From Luteimicrobium subarcticum (GTDB lineage Bacteria; Actinomycetota; Actinomycetes; Actinomycetales; Cellulomonadaceae): a stretch of 64,000 bases of DNA. The stretch is from positions 186,001-250,000 of the forward strand of contig NZ_PGTZ01000009.1 of the NCBI RefSeq assembly GCF_002798015.1, written 5' to 3'. Positions 47,702-55,544 of this stretch are shown piece after piece. The translations under genes were made by a program, and so were the position numbers. Below the pieces are notes generated by a model. It made no database searches, was not told the DNA's origin, and saw only the letters and a program-made list of their open reading frames with translations. Within the stretch, counting starts at the first letter, position 1; each line of letters opens with the position of its first letter.

Positions 47702-47707
47702 AGGCTA
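47702..47707 (-). promoter_or_regulatory. Leaderless -10 element of the MATE gene
   Basis: TAGCCT on the minus strand, 7 bases from the GTG start. Confidence 0.5.
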
Positions 47708-47762
47708 ACGAAACGGTGCGAGGGCGGGCCTCCCGGGCCACGGTGTGACGAGATCGAGTGTG

Positions 47763-47838
47763 TTGTCCACAGGGTTGTCCACCCTCTGTGCACAGCCTGG
47801 GGGAGGTATCCCACAGGCTTTCCACACCCCTGTCCACA
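47763..47838. promoter_or_regulatory. DnaA-box cluster upstream of dnaB
   Basis: Four same-orientation box-like 9-mers in 76 bp: TTGTCCACA 47763-47771 (the actinobacterial consensus), TTGTCCACC 47775-47783, CTTTCCACA 47818-47826, CTGTCCACA 47830-47838. They lie just upstream of the predicted dnaB promoter. Confidence 0.6.
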
Positions 47839-47844
47839 CCATCG

Positions 47845-47874
47845 TTTGCCCGCGTCCAGGTGCCGTCCTACTGT
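47845..47874 (+). promoter_or_regulatory. Likely dnaB promoter
   Basis: TTTGCC (47845-47850), 18-bp spacer, TACTGT (47869-47874); leader of about 165 bases to ATG 48046. Confidence 0.5.
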
Positions 47875-48045
47875 CGCGATGGTCCTTCGACGGACGGTCG
47901 CCCGCGGTTCACCTGCGGGGCGTGTCGGTGGGAGGCGATAGAACAGACGTACGACGGCTCGGGGCAGGCTCGGGCGGGCTCGCATCGGGCCCGGTGGGGC
48001 ATCAGGGGTAGTACTTCAAGGGCAGTGAGAGGGGGACCGCGAGGC

Positions 48046-50244
48046 ATGTCGATCGAGGAGCTCGAGGCGGGCTACGGCACCCCTGACACCGGCAACGGGG
48101 GAGGGCGCGGGTTCGACCGGACGCCCCCGCAGGACGTCCCCGCGGAGCAGTCCGTCATCGGGTCGATGCTCATCTCGAAGGACGCCATCGCGGACGTCGT
48201 CGAGCAGATCCGCGGGGTGGACTTCTACCGTCCGGCCCACGAGACCATCTACGAGGTCATCCTCGACCTGTACGGGCGGGGCGAGCCCGCGGACGCCATC
48301 ACGGTCGTCGGCGAGCTGACCCGCCGGGGCGAGCTGCAGCGCATCGGCGGGGCGCCCTACGTCCACGAGCTCATCTCGCGCGTGCCGACGGCCGCGAACG
48401 CCGGGTACTACGCGCGGATCGTGCGCGAGCGGGCGATGTTGCGCCGGCTGGTCACGGCGGGCACCCGGATCGTCCAGCTCGGTTACGCGACGGACGGCGG
48501 CGACGTCGAGGACATCGTCAACAACGCGCAGGCCGAGGTGTACGCCGTCACGGAGCGGCGCGCGTCCGAGGACTACCTGCCGCTGTCGGAGATCATCGGC
48601 CCGACCCTCGACGAGATCGAGGCGGCCGGGCACCGCGGCGAGGGCATGATCGGCGTGCCGACGGGGTTCATGGACCTCGACCGGCTCACCAACGGACTGC
48701 ACCCCGGGCAGATGATCGTGGTGGCGGCGCGTCCCGCCATCGGCAAGGCCCTCGCGCTCGACACACCGCTTCCCACGCCTACGGGCTGGACGACGATGGG
48801 CGAGGTCGCCGTCGGCGACCAGCTCCTCGCGGCGGACGGCACGCCCACGGCGGTCGTCCGGGCGACGGACGTCCTGGTCGACCGTCCCTGCTATCGGGTG
48901 ACCTTCGACGACGGGACGACGATCGTCGCGGACGCCCTGCACGAGTGGGAGACGTCGACGCGGGACGAGCGGCGTGCCGGTCGGGCCGCGACGTCGGTCC
49001 GCACGACCGAGCAGCTTGCCGCGACCGTGCGGGTGGGCGAGGGCGACGCGCGTCCGAACCACGCCGTGCGAACCGCGCGGGCGCTCGCGCTGCCGGAGGT
49101 GTCGTTGCCCGTCCCGCCGCAGGAGGTCGGTGCCCAGGTGGGGCGCGGCGAGCTCGAGCGGGTGCCGGCGGTGTACCTGCGCGCCGGGAGGATCCAGCGC
49201 CGCGAGCTGCTCACCGGGGTCGCGGACGCGGCAGGGCACGTCCTGCGGTCGGGTCTGGTGAGCCTCGACCTGCCGACCACGACGGCCGCGCGAAGCGTGC
49301 GCGAGCTGGCCGTGGGGCTCGGGTACCGCACGGAGCCGGTCGCCGAGACCGGCGGTTCGCGGGTGGTCCTCGAGGCGGACGCCGACGTCTTCGCGCGCGA
49401 CGACCTGCGGCTGCTGCACAAGGAGCTCCGCCCGTCGAGGCGGTTCGCGGCGCGGTTCGTGGTCGCGGTCGAGCCGGTCGCGTCCGTGCCGGTGCGGTGC
49501 GTCGAGATCGACCACCCGGAGCACCTGTACCTGGCGAGCGAGTCGATGATCCCGACGCACAACTCGACGCTGGGCATCGACATCGTGCGGTCCGCGGCGA
49601 TCAAGAACAACCAGACGGCCGTGGTGTTCTCGCTCGAGATGAGCCGCAACGAGATCACGATGCGTCTGCTGGCGGCCGAGGCGCGCATCCACCTGCAGAA
49701 GCTGCGCAACGGCAACCTGGGTGACGACGACTGGCAGAAGGTCGCCGCGACGCAGGGTCGCATCGCCGACGCGCCCCTGTTCATCGACGACTCGCCCAAC
49801 ATGACGCTCACCGAGATCCGCGCCAAGTGCCGCCGGCTCAAGCAGCGCCACGACCTCAAGCTCGTGGTCATCGACTACCTGCAGCTCATGTCGTCCGGCA
49901 AGCGCGTCGAGTCGCGGCAGCAGGAGGTGTCCGAGTTCTCGCGTGCGCTCAAGCTGCTCGCGAAGGAGCTCGAGGTACCGGTCATCGCGATCTCGCAGCT
50001 GAACCGTGGTCCGGAGCAGCGGACGGACAAGCGTCCGGCGATGTCCGATTTGCGCGAATCGGGCTCTATCGAGCAGGACGCCGACATGGTGATCCTGCTG
50101 CACCGCGAAGATGCCTACGAAAGAGAATCGCCTCGAGCCGGTGAAGCCGACCTGATCGTCGCCAAGCACCGTAATGGTCCCACCGACACGATCACTGTCG
50201 CGTTCCAGGGCCACTATTCCCGGTTTGTCGACATGCAGGCGTGA
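48046..50244 (+). CDS. dnaB: Replicative DNA helicase DnaB, intein-containing precursor
   Basis: 732-aa precursor; the spliced helicase is about 460 aa. The N-terminal DnaG-interaction domain (PAEQSVIGSMLISKDAI) is intact. Walker A is split: RPAIGK, then the 272-aa intein, then STLGIDI. Downstream are the helicase motifs VFSLEMSRNE, VVIDYLQLM, VPVIAISQLNRGPEQR, and the arginine-finger region ADLIVAKHRNGPT. Splicing is needed to rebuild the ATP site. ATG 48046 is preceded by GAGAGGGGG; the longer in-frame sequence to 47758 is leader with DnaA boxes. M. tuberculosis DnaB also carries inteins. Confidence 0.98.
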   Translation: MSIEELEAGYGTPDTGNGGGRGFDRTPPQDVPAEQSVIGSMLISKDAIADVVEQIRGVDFYRPAHETIYEVILDLYGRGEPADAITVVGELTRRGELQRIGGAPYVHELISRVPTAANAGYYARIVRERAMLRRLVTAGTRIVQLGYATDGGDVEDIVNNAQAEVYAVTERRASEDYLPLSEIIGPTLDEIEAAGHRGEGMIGVPTGFMDLDRLTNGLHPGQMIVVAARPAIGKALALDTPLPTPTGWTTMGEVAVGDQLLAADGTPTAVVRATDVLVDRPCYRVTFDDGTTIVADALHEWETSTRDERRAGRAATSVRTTEQLAATVRVGEGDARPNHAVRTARALALPEVSLPVPPQEVGAQVGRGELERVPAVYLRAGRIQRRELLTGVADAAGHVLRSGLVSLDLPTTTAARSVRELAVGLGYRTEPVAETGGSRVVLEADADVFARDDLRLLHKELRPSRRFAARFVVAVEPVASVPVRCVEIDHPEHLYLASESMIPTHNSTLGIDIVRSAAIKNNQTAVVFSLEMSRNEITMRLLAAEARIHLQKLRNGNLGDDDWQKVAATQGRIADAPLFIDDSPNMTLTEIRAKCRRLKQRHDLKLVVIDYLQLMSSGKRVESRQQEVSEFSRALKLLAKELEVPVIAISQLNRGPEQRTDKRPAMSDLRESGSIEQDADMVILLHREDAYERESPRAGEADLIVAKHRNGPTDTITVAFQGHYSRFVDMQA
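48748..49563 (+). other. DnaB intein (class 3-like, 272 aa)
   Basis: Inserted within Walker A between GK and ST. It starts with Ala (ALALDTPLPTPTG) rather than Cys/Ser, and ends IPTHN before Ser+1. The class 3 WCT triad is present: Trp in block B (ADALHEW), Cys in block F (VRCVEIDHPEHLYL), Thr in block G (PTHN). The middle (about residues 80-235) contains ELLTGVADAAG, which resembles a decayed LAGLIDADG dodecapeptide, suggesting a degenerating homing endonuclease. It is predicted to be a splicing-active mini or semi-mini intein. Confidence 0.9.
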
Positions 50245-50412
50245 GAGCTCGGGACTGCTGCACGTACAGGTGACTGGTGGTCTCAGGCGGCGAGTGCGAC
50301 CTGGGGACTGCTGCGCCAAGGGGTGACGGCTCGACTCAGGCGCGGGCACTGCGCTCACTCCAGCACCAGAAGTCGGTGCGGGGCTTGCCTGGGTCGCAGT
50401 TCCTAGACTCGG

Positions 50413-50758
50413 ATGGTGATCGGTACCTGGCAGGAGGCGGAGGCGGCGGCCGCGCACTTCATGCGTCAGTATCTGGGCTGCACGGACGCAACGACCACGG
50501 CCCGCGGTTCCGACGGCGGGCTCGATATCCGCGCGCGCGGCGCGGTCGCCCAGGTCAAGCACCACGCGAGGCCGGTGGGACGGCCCGACATCCAACGCCT
50601 TGTCGGCCCCCGCCGGTCCGCCGCCTCGTCCTGTCGGAACGTCGGAGGACCTGCAGCAGATGCACCAGGACCTGGCCAACTACCGGGCCCGAAACGCGGC
50701 GCGTCGCGCGAGCAAAGGAGGAGGGACGCCGCCGCCCCGCTCGCCCAAGGCATCCTGA
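50413..50758 (+). pseudogene. Frameshifted Mrr-like restriction endonuclease remnant
   Basis: The first frame (VIGTWQEAEAAAAHFMRQYLG, then ARGSDGGLDIRARGAVAQVK) matches the N-terminal part of Mrr-type PD-(D/E)xK nucleases, with GLDIR and QVK as catalytic strands. After about 50605 (QRLVG) coding sense moves to the +1 frame: a PPPRPVG linker, then EDLQQMHQDLANYRARNAAR and a stop at 50756. The original frame continues only as random sequence to 50832. So this is a gene with a frameshift, probably also an internal deletion. TAGACT lies 6 bases before GTG 50416, a leaderless promoter that may still function. Original role may have been cleavage of modified DNA. Confidence 0.65.
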
Positions 50759-50896
50759 CTCGCGGGGGCGCCCCCGGGGCCGGTCGCGTACGGAACCGGC
50801 GAGTTGACCGGGGGACGTCGGCCCTTTGGTGAAGCGTGGGCACTCAGGCCGGGTCGGCGTTACCGTCGAATGAGACGTCTCATGCCAGGGGGAGAG

Positions 50897-51472
50897 ATGC
50901 GGGAGCCTCGACGTTTCATCAGTTTCGCGGCGGTGTTCGTGACCGCTGTCGCCTTCGCTCTTGCCGGTTGCAGTTCTGGTTCTGGCGGCGAAGATCAACA
51001 AGCCGCGGTTTCCTCGAGCGCCGCCGTCGCATCGACTGCGACGCCGTCTGAGGCTGCTGACCTGGCAGGGGCCAGTGGTATCGCGCAGGCCATGCAGGCG
51101 AAGATCCCCACGATCACGAAGACGGTCAATCTGACAGAGGACACCGACCCGAATGATCTGCTGGGCAGGCCCCACGGGTACACATCGGCGACCATCCTGT
51201 TCGACGAGACCGTGCTGAGCGCCGACGACACGGATGCGTGCGACACCACCGACCCCGGAGTCGACTGCGGCGCGACCATCGAGGTGTTCGCTTCCGCAGC
51301 CGACGCAGAGCAGCGCGCGAAGTACATCGACTCGGTCACCTCTGGCCTTGGCGGACTGTTCACGGAATACGACACGGTCAGCGGCACGGCTCTGCTCCGC
51401 GCGGCCGGCGCCATGAAGCCCTCCGAGGCGGCCACCTACAAGAAGGCGTTCCTTGAGGTCGCCGGACAGTGA
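50897..51472 (+). CDS. Putative lipoprotein
   Basis: 191 aa. A signal peptide (RRFISFAAVFVTAVAFALAGC) ends in the lipobox LAGC (Cys about 25), followed by a Ser/Ala linker and a soluble domain (TDPGVDCGATIEVFASAADAEQRAKY, EYDTVSGTALLRAAGAM). Two conserved Cys flank DTTDPGVDC and may form a disulfide. The function is unknown. ATG 50897 follows AGGGGGAG; upstream ATG 50882 is possible. A truncated paralogue is found 230 bp downstream on the opposite strand. Confidence 0.8.
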   Translation: MREPRRFISFAAVFVTAVAFALAGCSSGSGGEDQQAAVSSSAAVASTATPSEAADLAGASGIAQAMQAKIPTITKTVNLTEDTDPNDLLGRPHGYTSATILFDETVLSADDTDACDTTDPGVDCGATIEVFASAADAEQRAKYIDSVTSGLGGLFTEYDTVSGTALLRAAGAMKPSEAATYKKAFLEVAGQ

Positions 51473-51705
51473 CCAGCCCCCCGCGGCAAGAGGCCGGTCT
51501 CGTTCACTGCGACCTCGCGGCGACGTGTGTCATGCTCGCCAACAGAGCGTCGCGGCGATGCGACAGCCTGGTGCGCGGCAACCCTGTCGACGAACGCGTC
51601 TAGGCATCCCTCGTTGCCGGGCCTACTGGGCTCTCGACATCACACTGTGGCGGTTGCAAACGCTGAGTGTGGCCCGACGGACTCGCCCGAGCTCGCGGTC
51701 TCGCT

Positions 51706-51923
51706 TCACCTACCCATGAAGGCGGACTTGTACTGCCCGGCCTGGTCGGGGGTCAGAACGCCCGAGACGCGTAGGAGTGCTGTTGCGTTGACGGTGTCGT
51801 ACTCCGAGGCCGCGAGGCCTGCCTGCATGAGTGAGTCAACATGTCGCGCCCTGGCAGCGGCGTCGTCGCTCGTCGCGAAGAACTCGATCGTCGCGCCGCA
51901 AGCGACTCCCGGGCCGTCCACAC
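51706..51923 (-). pseudogene. Truncated paralogue of the lipoprotein
   Basis: The minus frame reads GPGVACGATIEFFATSDDAAARAR, then EYDTVNATALLRVSGVLTPDQ, closely matching the C-terminal ~72 residues of the neighbouring lipoprotein. The 5' part, including signal peptide and lipobox, is gone; homology ends where an IS3-type terminus begins at 51924. This looks like an inverted tandem duplicate disrupted by insertion. Confidence 0.75.
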
Positions 51924-51954
51924 TGAATCGCCCTGGGTCTGTTGGAGGCTCTGG

Positions 51955-52199
51955 TCATTTGATTCCGACCAGGGCTTCGTGGCCCTGCTGCGTAGCGTAG
52001 AACGTCTCTTCGAACTCGACGGGTGGCAGGTCGCCGAGGTAGCCGTGCAGTCGTTGGTGGTTGTGCCAGTGGACCCATCCCAGCGTCGCGAGCTCGACGT
52101 CCTCGACGGTCCGCCAGGGCCCGGGCCGCGCGGGTCCCCGGATGAGTTCGGCCTTGTAGTAGCCGTTCACGGTCTCGGCGAGTGCGTTGACGCTCCTAT
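51955..52199 (-). pseudogene. IS3-family transposase (OrfB) C-terminal fragment
   Basis: Reads NALAETVNGYYKAELIRG, then PWRTVEDVELATLGWVHWHN and RLHGYLGDLPPVEFEETFYA, the conserved end of an rve-type integrase. The catalytic Asp residues upstream of NALAE are missing; homology stops at about 52190, 15 bp from the IS110 fragment. Confidence 0.85.
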
Positions 52200-52204
52200 A
52201 GATG

Positions 52205-52725
52205 TCAGCTCGCGCTGGCGCCTTCCGTGCGGGCTGGCTGGAGCAGGTGGTAGAGATCGCGGATCACGTATCGCGTGAGGCACCGGATGATCTCGCGTTT
52301 CGTCTTGCCCTCGGCGGTGCGGCGGGCGACGTAGTCGGTGGTTGGCTGATGGAAGCGCATGCGGACGATGACGGTGCGGTAGATCGCGGCGTTGAGCTGA
52401 CGATGCCCGCCGTGGTTGATGCGGTGCCGTCCGGATGTCATCCCGGAGCCGGTGGGCACGGGCGCGATCCCGGCAAGCTTCGCGAGCGCGGCCGCGGATC
52501 TGATGCGTTCGGGGTTGTCGCCCGCGACGATGAGGATCTCCGCAGCGGTGTCGACTCCGATCCCGAACGGCTCGAGCAGCTGTGGCGCGGCTGCTGTGAC
52601 GAGGTCCGCGATCATCTTGGTCAGCTCTGCGGCTTCGGTGTCCAGGTACCGCCAACGCTTGGCCAGGGTGCGCACTGCGGCGGGGGCCAGGGCGTCCAGG
52701 CTGAGCGGTCGACGGTGACGGATGG
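52205..52725 (-). pseudogene. IS110-family transposase C-terminal fragment
   Basis: Reads LLEPFGIGVDTAAEILIVAGD, then LAKLAGIAPVPTGSGMTSGR and HRINHGGHRQLNAAIYRTV, the Transposase_20 domain of IS110/IS116/IS902. The N-terminal DEDD (RuvC-like) catalytic half is absent. It ends against the APC permease 3' end, so a deletion or recombination probably joined them. Confidence 0.88.
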
Positions 52726-54120
52726 TCAGCCGATGCGTCCCTGCTCGGGCGTGGCTCGCCGCCCACGCACGACCATGATGATCAGCCCCAGCACGAGCCA
52801 CCCGGCAGCGATCTCGAGGGCGAGGTGGCTGGCCGACACCAGCACCGCGACGACGATCGCGGCACCCACGACGGGGACGACGGTGTGCAGCACGCGCCGC
52901 TCGGTCCGCCGGCCCACCACGTAGTACCCGACGACCGCGACGTGCAGGAACACGAACGCGGTCAGCGCACCGACCGTGACCATCGACGACAGCAGGTCGA
53001 GCCCGTCCGACTTGAGCGCCGCGGCGATCGCGATGACGGATGTCGCGACGGCGGAGACGAGGATCGCGAGGCGGGGGACGCCCGTCCGCGGGCTCACCGT
53101 CCCGAGCCGGGCGGGGAGCTGTCCGTCGCGCGCCATCCCGTACATGAGGCGGCTGACCGCGGCCTGCGCGACGAGCGCCGAGAGCACGGGACCGATCGCG
53201 CGGACCGTGGTGACGGTCGTGCCGAACCACGAGCCGAACCGGTCGTCCAGCATCGTGTAGAAGACGGTGCCCTGCTGGTCCGGGTGGGCGGCGAGCTCCG
53301 CGGGGGTGGTCGTCGTCAGGAGTGCGGCGAGGTAGGTCTGGAGGACGAACAGGAAACCGGCGAGGACGAGGCAGAAGACGAGCGCCCGGCCGACCTGCCG
53401 CGACGACCCGGTGCTCTCCTCCGCGAACGTCGCGATCGCGTCGAAGCCCAGGAAGGCGAGGGCGGCCACGGACACCGCACCGAGGACGCCGGCGAGCGTG
53501 AACCCGTCGAGTCCGGTGAGGGGGGACAGCCACGGCCGGGCCGGCCCGTCGTGCACGAGCACGACGACCGCGCCCACGCAGAACGCGGCCAGCACCACGA
53601 GCTCCACCACCAGGGACACGAGCCCCACGGTGGCGGCGAGCCTCACGCCCCCGAGGTTCAGCCCCGTGATGACGACGACCGCCGCGGCCGTGAACACCCA
53701 GACGGGCACGGCCGGCACGAGGGCATGGGTGGCGATCCCGCTGAACAGCGCGGCGAGGCTCGGGATGAAGAGGTAGTCCAGCCCGATCATCCAGCCGGCC
53801 AGAAACCCGGGACGACGTCCCAGCCCAGCGGTCGCGTACGCCGAGACCGACCCCGCCTTCGGGACCGCGGCGGACATCCGCGCGTAGGACCACGCGGTGA
53901 ACGCCATCGCCAGCGTCGCGACGAGGAACACGAGCGCGACCGCGCCGTGGCTGCGCGCGTCCAGGACGCCGAACGTGCCCATGGGTGCGGTGACGCCGAT
54001 GAACAGGAGCCCGTAGATGACGAGGTGCCGCAGGGACAGGCTCCGGTGGAGCGTCCCCTCGGGGGCGTCGGACGGGGTCGGATCGCTCGCGGTGCGGGGG
54101 TCGGCGGACGCGGTACTCAG
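52726..54120 (-). CDS. APC family amino acid permease
   Basis: About 464 aa with 12 hydrophobic segments. Substrate-binding helix 1 region LVIYGLLFIGVTAPMGTFGVLD, then ARMSAAVPKAGSVSAYATAGLG (helix 2-3) and FLGFDAIATFAEES (helix 6) are conserved APC features. The only in-frame ATG (53982) starts inside helix 1 and would remove functional sequence. Homology extends back to LHRSLSLRHLVIYG and beyond, with no ATG, GTG or TTG before a stop; CTG 54120 would give STASADPRTAS, so I use that provisionally, though GAGGAG abuts it directly. It is probably an amino acid or polyamine uptake system. Its 3' end abuts the IS110 fragment. Confidence 0.82.
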   Translation of the reverse strand: MSTASADPRTASDPTPSDAPEGTLHRSLSLRHLVIYGLLFIGVTAPMGTFGVLDARSHGAVALVFLVATLAMAFTAWSYARMSAAVPKAGSVSAYATAGLGRRPGFLAGWMIGLDYLFIPSLAALFSGIATHALVPAVPVWVFTAAAVVVITGLNLGGVRLAATVGLVSLVVELVVLAAFCVGAVVVLVHDGPARPWLSPLTGLDGFTLAGVLGAVSVAALAFLGFDAIATFAEESTGSSRQVGRALVFCLVLAGFLFVLQTYLAALLTTTTPAELAAHPDQQGTVFYTMLDDRFGSWFGTTVTTVRAIGPVLSALVAQAAVSRLMYGMARDGQLPARLGTVSPRTGVPRLAILVSAVATSVIAIAAALKSDGLDLLSSMVTVGALTAFVFLHVAVVGYYVVGRRTERRVLHTVVPVVGAAIVVAVLVSASHLALEIAAGWLVLGLIIMVVRGRRATPEQGRIG

Positions 54121-54209
54121 CTCCTCGGTCGTTCGTGGGGTGGGTGGCGGGGGCCGAGACGCTCAACGTCCGTGGACCGTTCGTGATTCCCTGGCGCCGT
54201 CCGCCGGGG

Positions 54210-54237
54210 TTGGACGACCCGACGCGCTGGGTAGCGT
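54210..54237 (+). promoter_or_regulatory. Promoter of the 27-aa small protein
   Basis: TTGGAC (54210-54215), 16-bp spacer, TAGCGT (54232-54237); leader of about 40 bases with AGGAGGG. Confidence 0.5.
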
Positions 54238-54283
54238 CGAGAACGGCGCGGACGCGGCGATCACTCATCGCAGGAGGGTCAGC

Positions 54284-54367
54284 ATGGGCACCGAGGACGA
54301 GACCAAGGGCGGCGTCGGCGCCCTCGTCGACAAGGGAGCCGAGCAGGCGAAGAAGTACAACCACTGA
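54284..54367 (+). CDS. 27-aa hydrophilic small protein
   Basis: MGTEDETKGGVGALVDKGAE then QAKKYNH, with no Cys or hydrophobic stretch. A strong AGGAGGG lies 6 bases before ATG 54284 and a good promoter precedes it, and a hairpin with a T-run follows, which together make a real small gene likely. The pattern GALVDKGAEQAKKY faintly resembles small actinobacterial proteins of the Rv0909/MT0933 antitoxin-like group, but is too short for assignment. Function unknown. Confidence 0.55.
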   Translation: MGTEDETKGGVGALVDKGAEQAKKYNH

Positions 54368-54380
54368 CCGCCACCGACAT

Positions 54381-54421
54381 CTGGCCGTGCCGACCCCCAT
54401 GAGGGCGATCGGAACGGCCAG
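54381..54421 (+). terminator. Possible terminator after the small gene
   Basis: CTGGCCGT / ACGGCCAG, 8-bp arms, 25-base loop, with CCTTTTTG about 18 bases later. The long loop lowers confidence. Confidence 0.35.
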
Positions 54422-54478
54422 ACGCCCGTTCATGTGTCCTTTTTGCTAGGGTCCGAGCGTGTCCCAGGAGGAGAACGG

Positions 54479-55537
54479 GTGACCCAACCCCGGCAGGGTG
54501 GCCCTGGGCCAGGCGCGCGAGGCGTGGACGCGCCCTATGACGCGGCATCGGCTGTCGACGACCTGGACCACGCGATCATCCACGCCCTCCGGATCGACGG
54601 CCGCGCGCCCTTCAGTCGGATCGCCGACGTGTTGGGCGTCTCGACGCAGACCGTCGCTCGGCGCTACCGGCGGATGAGCAGCGCGTTCGTGCTTCGCGTC
54701 GTCGGGGTCGTGAACCCGCGGCGGCCTTCGGGCGAGAAGTGGGTCCTCCGGCTCACGGCGAGCCCGAACACCGCCGAACGCGTGGCCCAGAGCCTGGCGC
54801 GGCGCACCGACACGTCATGGGTCCGTCGCATGTCGGGCGGCAGCGAGATCTGCTGCATCATGGCCACGAGCGCGGCATCGCACCACTCCCTGCTCCTCCA
54901 GGAGATTCCCCGGGCACCCAGCATCAGCGCGGTGTCGGCGCACCGTCTGCTCCACACCTACCTCGGCGGCCCGACGGCCTGGCAGGGGCACACCACAGCG
55001 CTGACGGTGGCGCAGCAGGATCAGTTTCGAGAGGGCGTCACCACCCCGAACGACGAGCCCGACGTCGAGGTCGGCGCGTGCGCGACGCCAGCGGACTGGG
55101 AGCTGTTGACCGCGTTGCAGCGCAACGGCCGGACAAGCTTCACGGACCTCGCTGCGGAGACGGGCTTGTCGACGTCGACCGTGACCCGGAGGCTCGCCGC
55201 GCTCCAGGCGGGGGGCATGCTCAGCTTCGACGTCGAGGTGGAGGCGGGGGTGTACGGCATCACGACGCAGGCGCTGCTGTGGATGTCGGTCGCCCCGGCC
55301 CACCTGGACGAGACGGCGCGCTCCCTGATCGAGGGCAAGGAGCTCGCCTTCCTGGCATCCACCACCGGCTCGACGAACCTCGTGGCGCTCGTGCTGTGCA
55401 GGACGCCGGCGGAGCTTCACGACTATCTTGCCCACGGGCTCGGCGCGCTCGACTCCATCCGGACGCTCGAGACGAGCCCCGTCCAGCGGACGCTGAAGAT
55501 GTCCAGCCCCTACCTGCGCAGCGGCCCTCCGCGGTAG
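54479..55537 (+). CDS. Double-unit Lrp/AsnC family transcriptional regulator
   Basis: 352 aa, about twice a normal Lrp. The first AsnC-type HTH (DLDHAIIHALRIDGRAPFSR, then VLGVSTQTVARRYRRM) and ligand-binding RAM domain are followed by a second HTH (LQRNGRTSFTDLAAETGLST) and second RAM domain. Such tandem proteins act like an internal dimer. AGGAGGAG lies 6 bases before GTG 54479; a TAGGGT -10 (about 54448) lies 25 bases upstream. The targets are unknown; the quinone reductase and permease are neighbours but transcribed oppositely. Confidence 0.9.
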   Translation: MTQPRQGGPGPGARGVDAPYDAASAVDDLDHAIIHALRIDGRAPFSRIADVLGVSTQTVARRYRRMSSAFVLRVVGVVNPRRPSGEKWVLRLTASPNTAERVAQSLARRTDTSWVRRMSGGSEICCIMATSAASHHSLLLQEIPRAPSISAVSAHRLLHTYLGGPTAWQGHTTALTVAQQDQFREGVTTPNDEPDVEVGACATPADWELLTALQRNGRTSFTDLAAETGLSTSTVTRRLAALQAGGMLSFDVEVEAGVYGITTQALLWMSVAPAHLDETARSLIEGKELAFLASTTGSTNLVALVLCRTPAELHDYLAHGLGALDSIRTLETSPVQRTLKMSSPYLRSGPPR

Positions 55538-55544
55538 GAAGTCG

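Larger units (their letters stand above)
51924..52725. mobile_element. Composite of IS3- and IS110-family remnants
   Basis: The left end (TGAATCGCCCTGGGTCTGTT) looks like an actinobacterial IS3 terminal repeat. It contains the 3' third of an IS3 orfB fused to the C-terminal third of an IS110 transposase, both on the minus strand. Neither element is complete, so it is not mobile by itself. Confidence 0.7.

Noticed and set aside
47758-48045. N-terminal extension of DnaB
   Set aside because: Translates the DnaA boxes and leader; homology begins at ATG 48046.
51473-51705. Possible small gene between the lipoprotein pair
   Set aside because: No ribosome site or homologous pattern; regarded as empty spacer.
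50245-52725. Active defence island
   Set aside because: Only a frameshifted nuclease and dead IS fragments remain; no partner defence genes.
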